Below are positions 42,360 to 51,059 of a stretch of DNA of 64,000 nucleotides, piece by piece. Positions within the stretch are counted from its first letter, which is position 1, and every line of letters begins with the position of its first letter. The stretch comes from Neorhizobium galegae (GTDB lineage Bacteria > Pseudomonadota > Alphaproteobacteria > Rhizobiales > Rhizobiaceae): the NCBI RefSeq assembly GCF_017877055.1, contig NZ_JAGIPG010000002.1, forward strand, positions 1,054,001-1,118,000, written 5' to 3'. A program made the position numbers and the translations under genes. The notes below the pieces were generated by a model, which did no database searches, had not been told where the DNA came from, and saw nothing but the letters and a program-made list of their open reading frames with translations.

Positions 42360-43367
42360 ATGCAAAACCCCGTTACCGTCGAAGTTACTAGAGGCAACCT
42401 GGTCGAAAGCCGGCACCGCGGGCTCGGTGCCGTGGTGGATGGCGACGGCAAGGTGCTGTTCTCGTTCGGCGAGGCGGACGCGCATGTTTTCCCCCGTTCC
42501 GCCAGTAAGGCCATGCAGGCTTTGCCGCTCGTCGAGAGCGGTGCAGCGGACGTTTATGGCTTCGGCAACAAGGAACTCGCCTTTGCCTGCGCCTCCCATT
42601 CCGGCGAGGACGCCCACGTGGCGATGGCCGCCTCGATGCTGGGCAAGGCCGGCCGCGACGACAGCGCGCTCGAATGCGGCGCCCATTGGGCCTCCGAACA
42701 GGCGGTGCTGATTCATCAGGCCCGCACCATCGAGGCGCCGACGGCACTTCACAACAATTGCTCCGGCAAACATTCCGGCTTCGTCTGCACCTGCGTGCAC
42801 ACGGGCATGGAGGTCACGGGCTATGCCGGTTACGACCATCCGCTGCAGGCCGAAATCCGTGGCACGATGGAGACGCTCACCGGCGCCATCATCGGTCACC
42901 AGAATTGCGGCACCGACGGCTGCTCGATCCCCACTTACGCGGTGCCGCTGAAGGGCCTCGCCCACGGCTTCGCAAAAATGGCGACCGGCAACACCTTGTC
43001 CGCCGAGCGCGCCAAGGCCTCGCGCCGGTTGATGGATGCCTGCATGGCCGAGCCCTTTTACGTCGCTGGCACCAACCGCGCCTGCACCAGGCTGATGGAA
43101 CTCGCGCCCGGCAGGATCTTTGCCAAGACCGGCGCCGAAGGCGTCTTTGTCGCCGCCCTTCCGGACCAGGGCATCGCCATGGCGGTGAAATGCGAGGACG
43201 GCACCACCCGCGCCGCCGAAGCGATGATCTTCGCCCTGATTGCCCGCTATTTCGAAAAGGGCGGCGAGGTGCACACCAAGCTGATGGCGATGGCCAACAA
43301 GCCGATGAAGAACTGGAACGACATCCATGTGGGTGACGTGAGGGTGACCGACGCGCTGTTTGCGTGA
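42360..43367 (+). CDS. Asparaginase of the rhizobial (Asparaginase_II) family
   Basis: A 335-residue protein. The N-terminal NPVTVEVTRGNLVESRHRGL, the SGEDAHVAMAASML and HNNCSGKHSGFVCTC segments and GHQNCGTDGCSIPTYAVPLK are signatures of the Rhizobium etli-type asparaginase, a serine-lysine type unrelated to the E. coli enzymes, which hydrolyses asparagine to aspartate and ammonia. It is cytoplasmic, with no signal peptide. I start at ATG 42360 (AGGA upstream) rather than TTG 42333. It stands alone; the region downstream is an IS remnant. Confidence 0.88.
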   Translation: MQNPVTVEVTRGNLVESRHRGLGAVVDGDGKVLFSFGEADAHVFPRSASKAMQALPLVESGAADVYGFGNKELAFACASHSGEDAHVAMAASMLGKAGRDDSALECGAHWASEQAVLIHQARTIEAPTALHNNCSGKHSGFVCTCVHTGMEVTGYAGYDHPLQAEIRGTMETLTGAIIGHQNCGTDGCSIPTYAVPLKGLAHGFAKMATGNTLSAERAKASRRLMDACMAEPFYVAGTNRACTRLMELAPGRIFAKTGAEGVFVAALPDQGIAMAVKCEDGTTRAAEAMIFALIARYFEKGGEVHTKLMAMANKPMKNWNDIHVGDVRVTDALFA

Positions 43368-43423
43368 GATCGGCTAGACTGTTTTCGGCGGAAGGCAATT
43401 GGAGTGGCCAGCTTCCCCACGCT

Positions 43424-43774
43424 CCGTCATCCTCGGGTCAAGCCCACTGCTGTCCGGTTTGAATTGCGGCCCATGTAAAGACCATTTGGTTTTGGTTTGT
43501 TGGCGTGTCGGGAGGCGGCTTGAGGAGTTGGTCTGTTCTTTTGCGGCGCATGATGTTTGCGCGCACGAGGCGTGCGAAGGCGAGCGGGCTTTGGACGGTG
43601 GTTTGGTCGTCCTTGGCCATGCGCAGGAGCAGGAAGGCGATGAGGGCGACAGCGATCTGGATGCGTACGGCGTTCTCGGAGGTGCCGAGGAAATGGCGGA
43701 TTTTCAGGGTCTGCTTGACCCAGCGGAAGAACAGTTCGATCGCCCAGCGTCGCTTGTGAGGATGAGGATGACGG
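43424..43774. repeat. Palindromic intergenic repeat split by a transposase fragment
   Basis: CCGTCATCCTCGGGTCAAGC at 43424-43443 is one arm of the palindromic element common between Alphaproteobacterial genes (CGTCATCCTCGGG...CCCGAGGATGACG). Its other arm, GAGGATGACGG, is at 43764-43774. About 320 bp of transposase sequence lies between the two arms. Confidence 0.6.
43438..43763 (-). mobile_element. Remnant of an IS4-type transposase gene (3' end only)
   Basis: Translated on the minus strand, the fragment reads KRRWAIELFFRWVKQTLKIR then HFLGTSENAVRIQIAVALIA, the C-terminal (Y/W)-R-E-K region of DDE transposases of the IS4 family. It then runs to a stop at 43438 after QTGQQWA. The N-terminal catalytic domain is missing; upstream in-frame residues are not transposase-like. 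It cannot transpose. Confidence 0.8.
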
Positions 43775-43853
43775 GGGGGGATGGTGGCCCCTGCGCATAC
43801 GGCGGTGAAAAGACGTTGCTTGTGCCCGGCTACGTCCGATTTCGCGCTCCGAA

Positions 43854-44609
43854 CTAAACCTCGATCACACGGATCCCCATCGCCCGGTAAGGCGCCATCC
43901 GCTCCTCTTCGATTCCCTCCTGCACGATCATCCCCGACAATGCCGAAACCGGCATGATCACATGCGGCGAGACCGCATCCAGCTTCTCCGCAGTGACGAG
44001 CGTGATTGTCTCCGCCGAGCACGCGGCGATGTGGCGCTTGATCGCCGCCTCTTCGAAATCGCCGGTCGAAAGCCCGCGCACCGGATGCACGGCAGTGACG
44101 CCGAGGAAGAAGATGTCCGGCCGCATCAGCGCGATCTGTGCCGTCGCGGCTGCCCCGGTCGCCACCATCGAATGTTTGTAGAGCCTTCCGCCGATCAGGA
44201 TCACTTCGGCCGTCGGATGGTGTTCGAGTTCGGCTGCGATCGTCGGGCTGTGAGTGACGACGGTGAAGGCGAAGTCACGGGGCAGGGCGCGGGCAATTTC
44301 CGCCGTCGACGTGCCGCCATCGAGAAAGATCGTTTGCCCTTTTTGTACCATCCCGGCTGCCTTTGCGCCGAGCCGCTGCTTGACGTCTAACGACACCGCC
44401 CGCCGGGTGGAGAAATCCGGCAGGTCGGGAGAGATAGGCATCGCCCCGCCATGCACCCGCCGCAGCAGCCCTTCTGCCGCCATCTCCCGAAGATCCCGCC
44501 GGATCGTGTCCTCCGAAAGCGAGAACTCCTCCGCCGCCCGCTTGGCGACGACCTGCCCCTCCCGGCGCAGCATGTCGAGGAGGAGGCTCTTGCGTTGGCT
44601 TGTCAGCAT
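43854..44609 (-). CDS. DeoR-family transcriptional repressor
   Basis: A 251-residue regulator. The N-terminal winged HTH (RKSLLLDMLRREGQVVAKRA; EFSLSEDTIRRDLREMAAEG, LLRRVHGGA) contains the DeoR signature. The DeoRC sensor domain has IFLDGGTSTAEIARALP, the sugar-phosphate-binding loop, and GVTAVHPVRGLSTGDFEEAA. I start at ATG 44609; the longer frame to 44636 would begin inside the operator repeats. It is divergent from the DUF4406 gene, whose expression it probably controls with its own. The ligand is unknown. Confidence 0.9.
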   Translation of the reverse strand: MLTSQRKSLLLDMLRREGQVVAKRAAEEFSLSEDTIRRDLREMAAEGLLRRVHGGAMPISPDLPDFSTRRAVSLDVKQRLGAKAAGMVQKGQTIFLDGGTSTAEIARALPRDFAFTVVTHSPTIAAELEHHPTAEVILIGGRLYKHSMVATGAAATAQIALMRPDIFFLGVTAVHPVRGLSTGDFEEAAIKRHIAACSAETITLVTAEKLDAVSPHVIMPVSALSGMIVQEGIEEERMAPYRAMGIRVIEV

Positions 44610-44621
44610 GGTTCTTGACTC

Positions 44622-44698
44622 TGCACGAAATTGCATGAATAAGCGTGAACATGCCTGAAATTTCTAATTATGTAAAGCATTTTGGGCATATTCGTGCA
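44622..44698. promoter_or_regulatory. DeoR operator array, four repeats in 10-bp phase
   Basis: TGCACGAAA (44622), TGCATGAAT (44632), AGCGTGAAC (44642) and TGCCTGAAA (44652) start exactly 10 bp apart. An inverted copy, ATTCGTGCA, is at 44690-44698. Phased short direct repeats between a DeoR gene and its divergent neighbour fit DeoR-family binding. Confidence 0.65.
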
Positions 44699-44736
44699 AT
44701 TCCGCGATGAATGCGGACAAGTTTGGAGAAGCGAAG

Positions 44737-45093
44737 ATGTTGATTTTGATCGCAGGGCCCTATCGTTCGGGCACCAATGACGACCCGCAGAAGATGGCCG
44801 AAAACCTGAAGCGGCTCGAAGCGCCGTCGCATGCGCTGTTCAAGGCCGGCCATGTGCCGATGATCGGCGAATGGGTGGCGCTGCCGGTCTGGCATGCCGC
44901 CGGCGGAAAGAATGTGGGCGACGACCTGTACGAGGAGATCTTTCACCCGGTCGCCGGCCGCCTGCTGCAGCTTTGCGAAGGCGTGCTGCGCCTGCCGGGA
45001 GCGTCCAAGGGCGCCGACAACGATGTCCGGATCGCCAACGAGCGCGGTATTCCGGTCTGGTATCGGCTGGAGGATGTGCCCGGCGTCAGCTGA
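44737..45093 (+). CDS. DUF4406 (nucleoside deoxyribosyltransferase-like) protein
   Basis: A 118-residue protein starting MLILIAGPYRSGTNDDPQKM, with VPMIGEWVALPVWHAAGG and CEGVLRLPGASKGADNDVRI. This is a small Rossmann-like fold related to nucleoside 2-deoxyribosyltransferases (DUF4406). ATG 44737 follows GGAGAAGCG; ATG 44707 is less likely. It is divergent from the DeoR regulator and shares its operator region, suggesting a nucleoside or sugar salvage role, inferred only. Confidence 0.75.
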   Translation: MLILIAGPYRSGTNDDPQKMAENLKRLEAPSHALFKAGHVPMIGEWVALPVWHAAGGKNVGDDLYEEIFHPVAGRLLQLCEGVLRLPGASKGADNDVRIANERGIPVWYRLEDVPGVS

Positions 45094-45160
45094 CCGGCGG
45101 TTTGAGGCTTTGAGCCTGAAAAAACCGTGCTAGAACGGCGCGGTCCAAAGGAGGATTTTC

Positions 45161-45793
45161 ATGTATACGCTGTTCTTTTCGCCCAATGCCTGTTCGCTGG
45201 CCAGCCACATCGCGCTTGCCGAATCCGGCCTTCCCTACGAGATCAAATGGGTGAAATTCGCCGACAAGGAACAGCAGTCGGAAGCTTACCTGAAGATCAA
45301 TCCGAAGGGCCGCGTACCGGCACTTGCGACGCAGCGGGGCGTCATCACCGAGTCCGTCGCGATCCTCGCCTTCATCGCCCAGGCAGCACCCGAGGCGAAG
45401 CTCGCGCCGCTCGACGACCCGTTCCTGTTCGGCAAGATGCAGGCCTTCAACGCCTATATCGCCTCGACGGTCCACGTCGCCTATGCCCATTGGCGCCGCG
45501 GTTATCGCTGGGCGGACAACCAGTCCTCCTTCGATGACATGATCGCCAAAGCACCAAAGGTCTTTCACGAGTGTTTTCAGGTGATCGAGGACTCGTTGCT
45601 CGAAGGTCCTTATGTGCTCGGCGAAACCTATTCGGTCGCCGACGCCTATCTCTACCTGATGACCGATTGGCTCGCCAACATGAAGCTTGATCGCGCCGAT
45701 TTCCCGAAGGTCAACGCGCATTACGAGCGGATGAAACAGCGTCCGGCCGTCCAGCGGGCTCTGGCCGAACAGGCCGCCGCGACTGTTGCCTGA
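45161..45793 (+). CDS. Glutathione S-transferase family protein
   Basis: A 210-residue protein. The thioredoxin-like N-terminal domain has MYTLFFSPNACSLASHIALA, with Ser/Cys residues of the beta-class type, the cis-Pro motif KGRVPAL, and TESVAILAFIA for the glutathione-binding Glu-Ser. The helical C-terminal domain contains LLEGPYVLGETYSVADAYLY with the conserved Asp. It probably conjugates or reduces electrophiles in the cytosol. Single gene with AAAGGAGG upstream. Confidence 0.9.
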   Translation: MYTLFFSPNACSLASHIALAESGLPYEIKWVKFADKEQQSEAYLKINPKGRVPALATQRGVITESVAILAFIAQAAPEAKLAPLDDPFLFGKMQAFNAYIASTVHVAYAHWRRGYRWADNQSSFDDMIAKAPKVFHECFQVIEDSLLEGPYVLGETYSVADAYLYLMTDWLANMKLDRADFPKVNAHYERMKQRPAVQRALAEQAAATVA

Positions 45794-45879
45794 CGCTGGC
45801 GGCGGGCTTTTTTCGCTAGAAGCATGGATTGAACGTCAGCCACCCGATCCGCCCTTTCGAGAAGCGGATCCTGGGGGCT

Positions 45880-46080
45880 TCAGGCACATTTGGCGAGAGG
45901 CGCTTTATTGCAGTTCGTGTCCGTGTGAAGCGGGCGCGGGAAGGGCAGGTCGGCGAGCTGCCGCAGGTCCATCGAGCGGATGTCGGGATGGCGGAACGGG
46001 TCGTTCGCCTCGATCTCCGCCAGTGTTTCGGTCGTTTCCAACCAGTCTTTCAGGTTCAAGAAAATCTTCAGCGGTCCCAT
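45880..46080 (-). CDS. 66-residue small protein divergent from a LysR gene
   Basis: It starts at ATG 46080 behind GAGGTGA and begins MGPLKIFLNLKDWLETTETL; the rest includes ANDPFRHPDIRSMDLRQLAD. The opening helix resembles the start of DUF1127-type peptides, but the signature motif is absent. It is divergent from the LysR gene by about 100 bp and may be its target. No family named. Confidence 0.6.
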   Translation of the reverse strand: MGPLKIFLNLKDWLETTETLAEIEANDPFRHPDIRSMDLRQLADLPFPRPLHTDTNCNKAPLAKCA

Positions 46081-46182
46081 GACCGTCACCTCGCAAATTT
46101 GTTATCATTTGCAGAGGCAATATCGGCTCTGTTGTCGCCTTTTTCAATTGAGTTCTTGAGAGGATGACTATAGAAAATCTAT

Positions 46183-47079
46183 ATGGGTAATCTCAACCTT
46201 GTGCATCTCAACGGCTTGCGGGCGCTGGAGGCGGTCGGGCGCCTAGGCTCCCTGCAGGCGGCAGCCGACGAGCTGGGAGTGTCGGTCGGCGCCGTCAGCC
46301 AGCAGGTCATCAAGGCCGAAGCCCAGCTCGGCCAGCCGGTGTTTCAGCGCCTGCCGAAGGGCATGACGCCGGTCGATGCGGCGCGGCCCATGCTGGCGCG
46401 ACTGACCGAAGGTTTCCATGCACTTTCCGAAGCGGTGGCGATCGGCAGGCGGCAGGACGATGCGCTGCTGACCATCTCCGTCGCACCGGTCTTTGCTGCC
46501 CGTTTCCTCGTCCATAGGCTTGATCGGTTCTCGAGCCTGCACCCGGAAATCCGCCTGCGCATCGATGCGACGACCAGGCTTGCCGATCTCGGCGTCGACG
46601 ATATCGATCTCGGCATCCGTGTCGGTCCGGGCACATGGCCGGGCGTCGATGCGGAACTGCTGATCGAGCAGACGGTGTTTCCGGTCTGCTCGCCGGCGCT
46701 CGCAGAGAAGCTGAAGGAGCCCAAAGACATCCTGAAACTGCCGGCGATCATCGACGGCCCCTCGATGTTTTCCTGGGAGATCTGGCTGAACGAAGCGGGT
46801 TTGTCCGGCGCCGGCATGGCGACCCGTCACGTCTTCAACGACGCCTCGCTCTGCCTCGACGCGACGATTGCCGGGCAGGGGGTGATGCTGGCCTGGCATA
46901 CGCTGGCCACCTACGCACTGGAACAGGGGCGGCTGGTCGAGCCGTTTGCGATCCGGGCGCATACCGGCATGGGGCACTATCTCGTCACCCGCGCCGGCGC
47001 ACGGCTGCCTGCAAAGGTGAGGGCCTTCCGGGACTGGCTGAAGACGGAGCTGCCGCCGCTCCCGGAAAGCCGAAGCTGA
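46183..47079 (+). CDS. LysR-family transcriptional regulator (GcvA-like)
   Basis: A 298-residue regulator. The winged HTH at residues 8-66 (LNGLRALEAVGRLGSLQAAA; DELGVSVGAVSQQVIKAEAQ; LGQPVFQRLPKGM) is GcvA-like. A periplasmic-binding-type effector domain follows (DIDLGIRVGPGTWPGVDAEL; TLATYALEQGRLVEPF). LysR proteins usually activate a divergent gene, here the 66-residue gene, or the GST gene that converges on it 4 bp away. The inducer is unknown. Confidence 0.9.
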   Translation: MGNLNLVHLNGLRALEAVGRLGSLQAAADELGVSVGAVSQQVIKAEAQLGQPVFQRLPKGMTPVDAARPMLARLTEGFHALSEAVAIGRRQDDALLTISVAPVFAARFLVHRLDRFSSLHPEIRLRIDATTRLADLGVDDIDLGIRVGPGTWPGVDAELLIEQTVFPVCSPALAEKLKEPKDILKLPAIIDGPSMFSWEIWLNEAGLSGAGMATRHVFNDASLCLDATIAGQGVMLAWHTLATYALEQGRLVEPFAIRAHTGMGHYLVTRAGARLPAKVRAFRDWLKTELPPLPESRS

Positions 47080-47083
47080 GGCG

Positions 47084-47743
47084 TTACGCTGGTTCGGCGG
47101 TCCGCTTGTCCCACATGGCCTTGAAGCCGGGGCGGGCCTGGGCGGCCTCAAGCCAGGCCTTCAGCGCCGGCCGACCGTCGAAAACCGGCGCGTGACCCTG
47201 CGCATAACGAACCAATTCCGCCACGTTGATGTCCGCCACGGTAAAGCGCCCGCCGACCATGTGGCTGTTTTTGGAAAGATGCTTTTCGAGCACGTCGAAC
47301 GGCCGCTTCAGCAGGCGTGCGGCGACGTCGATCTCAGTCCTGCCTTCCTCGCTGTCCTGCTTGCCGCCGGCGATCGTGGCGGAGATCTTCAGCGCCGGGC
47401 TCTCGATGCTCGTCGCGCCGAACAGCGACCACTGCACCATCAGCGCCTCCTCGGCGATGTCCTTCGGACCGAGCTCGCCACCATATTTGCGGGCAAGATA
47501 GAGCGTGATCGCCAGCGATTCGTGCAGCACAAAACCGTCGTCGTCCATCGACGGAATGGAGCCCATCGGATTGATGGCGAGAAATTCCGGCGACAGCGTG
47601 TTGACCGGCGCACCAGGCGCCATCGGCTCGGGCAGGCGGTAACCCTGGATGATCGGAATATGTTCGAAAGGAATACCCAGTTCCTCGACGAGCCAGAGCG
47701 GGCGCGTGGCGCGCGAGCGGTAAACACCATAGATTTTCAGCAT
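47084..47743 (-). CDS. Glutathione S-transferase family protein
   Basis: A 219-residue protein. Thioredoxin-fold part: LKIYGVYRSRATRPLWLVEE with the SRATRP motif, NPMGSIPSMDDDGFVLHES containing the cis-Pro and Glu-Ser glutathione contacts. The all-helical domain follows, with HMVGGRFTVADINVAELVRY. It belongs to a different subgroup from the GST at 45161. It ends 4 bp from the LysR stop (convergent). Confidence 0.9.
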   Translation of the reverse strand: MLKIYGVYRSRATRPLWLVEELGIPFEHIPIIQGYRLPEPMAPGAPVNTLSPEFLAINPMGSIPSMDDDGFVLHESLAITLYLARKYGGELGPKDIAEEALMVQWSLFGATSIESPALKISATIAGGKQDSEEGRTEIDVAARLLKRPFDVLEKHLSKNSHMVGGRFTVADINVAELVRYAQGHAPVFDGRPALKAWLEAAQARPGFKAMWDKRTAEPA

Positions 47744-47847
47744 TAAGGTCCCTCCAGAAAATGCGAGCGCAAGCTAGGGGCGGAGCGCGCAAAACGGAAG
47801 CTCAATCCGCGTTGGACGGTTATGAAAGTTTTCGATGAATCACCCGG

Positions 47848-49227
47848 TCAGGCAATCCGGTTGTTCTCGATCGTCAGATGCTTGAACCCCTGGGCCTGCC
47901 CGCCTCCGCGGCCGAGTTCTGCCGTAGACGGCGTCTTCCAGCGGTGGCCGATCACCGCACCGTCCTTCACCGCCTCGAACAGGTTGCCGGAAATCAGCGC
48001 TCCGCCGGCGCCTTCCACCACCGTCACAGCACAGCCGACCTTCGCCTGCCTGACGACGTTGTTGCTGGCGAGCACGTTGCGCAGGTACGGCCCGAAACCG
48101 AGCGCCATGCCCCAGAGCGGCACATTCTCGATCACGTTGCCGGTCACCGCCGTATCCGCCTCGACGCTGATGCCGACGCCGAAGATCGCTTCATCGAGGA
48201 CATAGGGGCCTGTGGGTTTCAGGTTGCGGACGATATTGTTGGCGACGGTCGCGAGCCGGCCGCCCTCGTTGAAATTGACGACCGAAATGCCGTTCGCCGC
48301 GCCATCGACGATATTGCCGAGGACCATCGCGCCCTCGAAGGTGAATTCCGCATAGATCGCTGTTTCGCCCGACGCGAGGCAGGTATTGTTGGCAATCTGG
48401 GCGTTCGAAGCGCTGTTGGCGCGGATTGCCGAAAAGGCCGATTGCGAGATCTGGTTGCCGGTCACCGTCACGTTGTCGGCGCGAAACAGATTGATCGCAT
48501 TGCCGTACTGGCCGGTGCCGCCGTTGGTGGCGCCGATCCGGGAGATGCGATTGCCGGAAACGATCGTGCCGTCGGCGCCCTTGGTCCGGCGGTGGATGAG
48601 GATGCCGCCATTGCCGCAGTTGAAGACGGTATTGCCTGTGACAGAAAGTCCAGTGCTTTCAACGGCATAGAGGCCATATTCGGCAGCGCCCGAAATACGG
48701 CTCCGCTCGATCCGGCCGCCGCAGCGTTCGAGTTGTACGGCGGTCTTGCCCGCGCCGATGATCTCGCAATTGTCGATGACGATCTCACCGATGCCGCGCA
48801 TGTGGACGAGTGCCGGGCTCTGGTCGTCGAGCCTGCGGTTCGCCCCGTCGATGACGATGTTGGAAAGCTCGATGCGGCGCGCGCCGTCGGCCGTGAGCAT
48901 CCGCCCGTCGCCAGAATAAACGAGCCGGGAAGCCCCGGCCACGCCGGTAATGCGGGTGCCGTCCGGCAGGTCCAGATCGGACACCAGGTAGTTCCCAGGC
49001 GGCAGGAAGACGGGCATGTTCTGGCGGGCCGCCTTGGCGATGATCTCTGCGAGCTTGCGGCTCTGCTTGTCACCGCCGTCCGGGGTGACGCCGTGTGCGC
49101 CGGCATCGATCGAACCGCGCAGGTCGATCGTCGAAAAGCCCTGGGGGGCGGCGAAGAGGGGCCGAGGCACGGCTCCTGCCGCCGCCGCACCCGCGATCAT
49201 CGTCAATGCCGTGCGTCTCGAAATCAT
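47848..49227 (-). CDS. TIGR03808 Tat-exported right-handed beta-helix protein
   Basis: A 459-residue protein. MISRRTALTMIAGAAAAGAV is a Tat signal with the twin Arg, cleaved near AAP. IDLRGSIDAGAHGVTPDGGD then opens a pectate-lyase-like beta-helix built of repeats such as SGNRISRIGATNGGT, VTGNQISQSAFSAIRANSAS and ISGNLFEAVKDGAVI. TIGR03808 proteins are restricted to alphaproteobacteria; a periplasmic polysaccharide-binding or lyase role is likely but unproven. The start at 49227 fits the Tat motif; the frame is open to 49344. Confidence 0.88.
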   Translation of the reverse strand: MISRRTALTMIAGAAAAGAVPRPLFAAPQGFSTIDLRGSIDAGAHGVTPDGGDKQSRKLAEIIAKAARQNMPVFLPPGNYLVSDLDLPDGTRITGVAGASRLVYSGDGRMLTADGARRIELSNIVIDGANRRLDDQSPALVHMRGIGEIVIDNCEIIGAGKTAVQLERCGGRIERSRISGAAEYGLYAVESTGLSVTGNTVFNCGNGGILIHRRTKGADGTIVSGNRISRIGATNGGTGQYGNAINLFRADNVTVTGNQISQSAFSAIRANSASNAQIANNTCLASGETAIYAEFTFEGAMVLGNIVDGAANGISVVNFNEGGRLATVANNIVRNLKPTGPYVLDEAIFGVGISVEADTAVTGNVIENVPLWGMALGFGPYLRNVLASNNVVRQAKVGCAVTVVEGAGGALISGNLFEAVKDGAVIGHRWKTPSTAELGRGGGQAQGFKHLTIENNRIA

Positions 49228-49456
49228 CCAGCGTGTCTCCTCTGCGTCAATAAAGCATTTTCCATGCCGGCCCTTTATATTGTTACTATGCTCAAGGGTT
49301 CCGATTGATTCAGTAAAAAAGGCTTCTTTCGAAGCTTCAACCATGGCAATTTCACAATGATTTTAAGCAACGATAAGGAATTATCCGCCATGCTATACGG
49401 CAACTTGGCGCGAGTTCCCGCGTATTTTCTTTGGAAAATGAAAAGGAGGCACTCGG

Positions 49457-50983
49457 ATGGCGGGACCCATGTCGCATAGCATGCCCTTGGCTTTTGTCGA
49501 TCCGCTGGACGAACTCTGCAGCCGCCTCCTGCGTGTTTCCGGCGACAGCGAGATAGACCTCGACATCGCGCTGGTCACCCGCGAACTCGAAACCCGCACC
49601 CTTCTCGATCAGCTTCCGGACTTTATTTACGTAAAGGACCGCCGCGGCCGCTTCGTCTTTGCCAATGCCGCAGCCGGGCGCAGCAGCAAGCTGCATAAGG
49701 GCAACGATCTGATCGGCAAGACGGATTTCGATATTCTCGATCATGAAACCGCACGCGAACTGTTTATCGTCGAACAGGAGATCATGTCGACCGGCGTGGC
49801 GATCGAGGGCCGCGAGGAACGCGTCAAGCTCGGCGACGGCCGCATGCTCTGGCTCACCACGTCCAAAATGCCGCTGCGCGATGTTCACGGTCAGATCGTC
49901 GGCTTGGTCGGGATTTCGCGCGACATTACCGAACGCAAGCGCCAAGACGACCGCCGGCACGGCCATGCGCGTCTTCTCGAGATGATCGCCCGGGGCCAGC
50001 CTTTGTCGGCGGTCCTGGATGCGATTGTCAAAACGGTCGAAGATGAGCTGGACGACGTCATCACCTCGGTTCTGCTTCTCGAAGAGGGTACGGACCGGCT
50101 GCGCCACGGCGCGGCGACCCGCCTTCCGCCCGCTTATGTGAAACTGATCGATGGCATCGAGATCGGCCCGAAGGTCGGCTCCTGCGGCACGGCCGCCTGG
50201 CGGCGCGAACCGGTCTTCGTCAAGGACGTGCTGGCCGATCCGCTCTGGGACAATTATCGCGAACTGGCGTTGAGGTTCGGCTTCCGCTCCTGTTGGTCGA
50301 CGCCGATCATGGGCGCCGACGGGCAGGTGCTGGGCACGTTCGCACTTTATTCCAATGCGCCGCGCGAGCCGACCGAGCTCGAGCTCGAGCTGACCGCGAT
50401 GGCGACCGACATCGCCGGCATCGCCATTGAACGTGCGCGCACGGAAGAGCGCATCCAGCACATGGCGCATCACGATCCGCTGACCAGCCTTCCGAACCGC
50501 ACGCTGTTCTGGGCGCAGTTCAGCCGCGCGCTGCATGAGGCCCGCCGCGAGAAACGCAAGGTCACGGTCGCCTATCTCGACCTCGACAATTTCAAGCAGA
50601 TCAACGATACGCTGGGGCACGCGGCCGGCGACGAGGTGTTGAAAACGCTGTCGTGGCGCATGGTCAACTGCGTCCGTGTCACCGATCTTCTGGTTCGCCT
50701 TGGCGGCGACGAGTTCGCGATAGTCTTCAGCAATGTCAGTCAGGACGAGCTCGGCCTGGTGCGCCGGCTTCAGGAGTTGCGGACCGCGATCGCGAAACCC
50801 ATTGTCATCGACGGCAAGAGCGTCACCGCCACCTGCAGCATGGGCGTCGCCTTCTTCCCGCAGGACGGTGATACGCCGGAAGAACTGCTCGCCCGCGCCG
50901 ACCGCGCCATGTACGAGGCCAAGGATCTGGGCCGCGATCGCCTGCGTGTTTCGCATGTGCCGGGCGATGGTCTCGGCATTTAG
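49457..50983 (+). CDS. PAS-GAF-GGDEF diguanylate cyclase
   Basis: A 508-residue signalling protein without membrane helices. A PAS domain lies at about 45-160 (DFIYVKDRRGRFVFANAAAG; SRDITERKRQ). A GAF domain is at about 170-330 (GSCGTAAWRREPVFVKDVLA; GFRSCWSTPIMGADGQVLGT). The GGDEF domain has DPLTSLPNRTLF, YLDLDNFKQINDTLGHAAGD and intact GGDEF at 416-420, so it should make c-di-GMP. No RxxD inhibitory site is evident. ATG 49457 has AAAGGAGG upstream. Stand-alone gene; PAS and GAF imply cytosolic or redox sensing. Confidence 0.92.
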   Translation: MAGPMSHSMPLAFVDPLDELCSRLLRVSGDSEIDLDIALVTRELETRTLLDQLPDFIYVKDRRGRFVFANAAAGRSSKLHKGNDLIGKTDFDILDHETARELFIVEQEIMSTGVAIEGREERVKLGDGRMLWLTTSKMPLRDVHGQIVGLVGISRDITERKRQDDRRHGHARLLEMIARGQPLSAVLDAIVKTVEDELDDVITSVLLLEEGTDRLRHGAATRLPPAYVKLIDGIEIGPKVGSCGTAAWRREPVFVKDVLADPLWDNYRELALRFGFRSCWSTPIMGADGQVLGTFALYSNAPREPTELELELTAMATDIAGIAIERARTEERIQHMAHHDPLTSLPNRTLFWAQFSRALHEARREKRKVTVAYLDLDNFKQINDTLGHAAGDEVLKTLSWRMVNCVRVTDLLVRLGGDEFAIVFSNVSQDELGLVRRLQELRTAIAKPIVIDGKSVTATCSMGVAFFPQDGDTPEELLARADRAMYEAKDLGRDRLRVSHVPGDGLGI

Positions 50984-51059
50984 GCTTTCGTATCAGGATG
51001 GGCGCTGCTGAGATAACGCCGGTCTCACCAACGGCCCTGTCTTCCGCAATGCCGGAAAC

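Noticed and set aside
43427..43798. 123-residue Pro/Arg/His-rich minus-strand frame
   Set aside because: Out-of-frame shadow of the transposase fragment.
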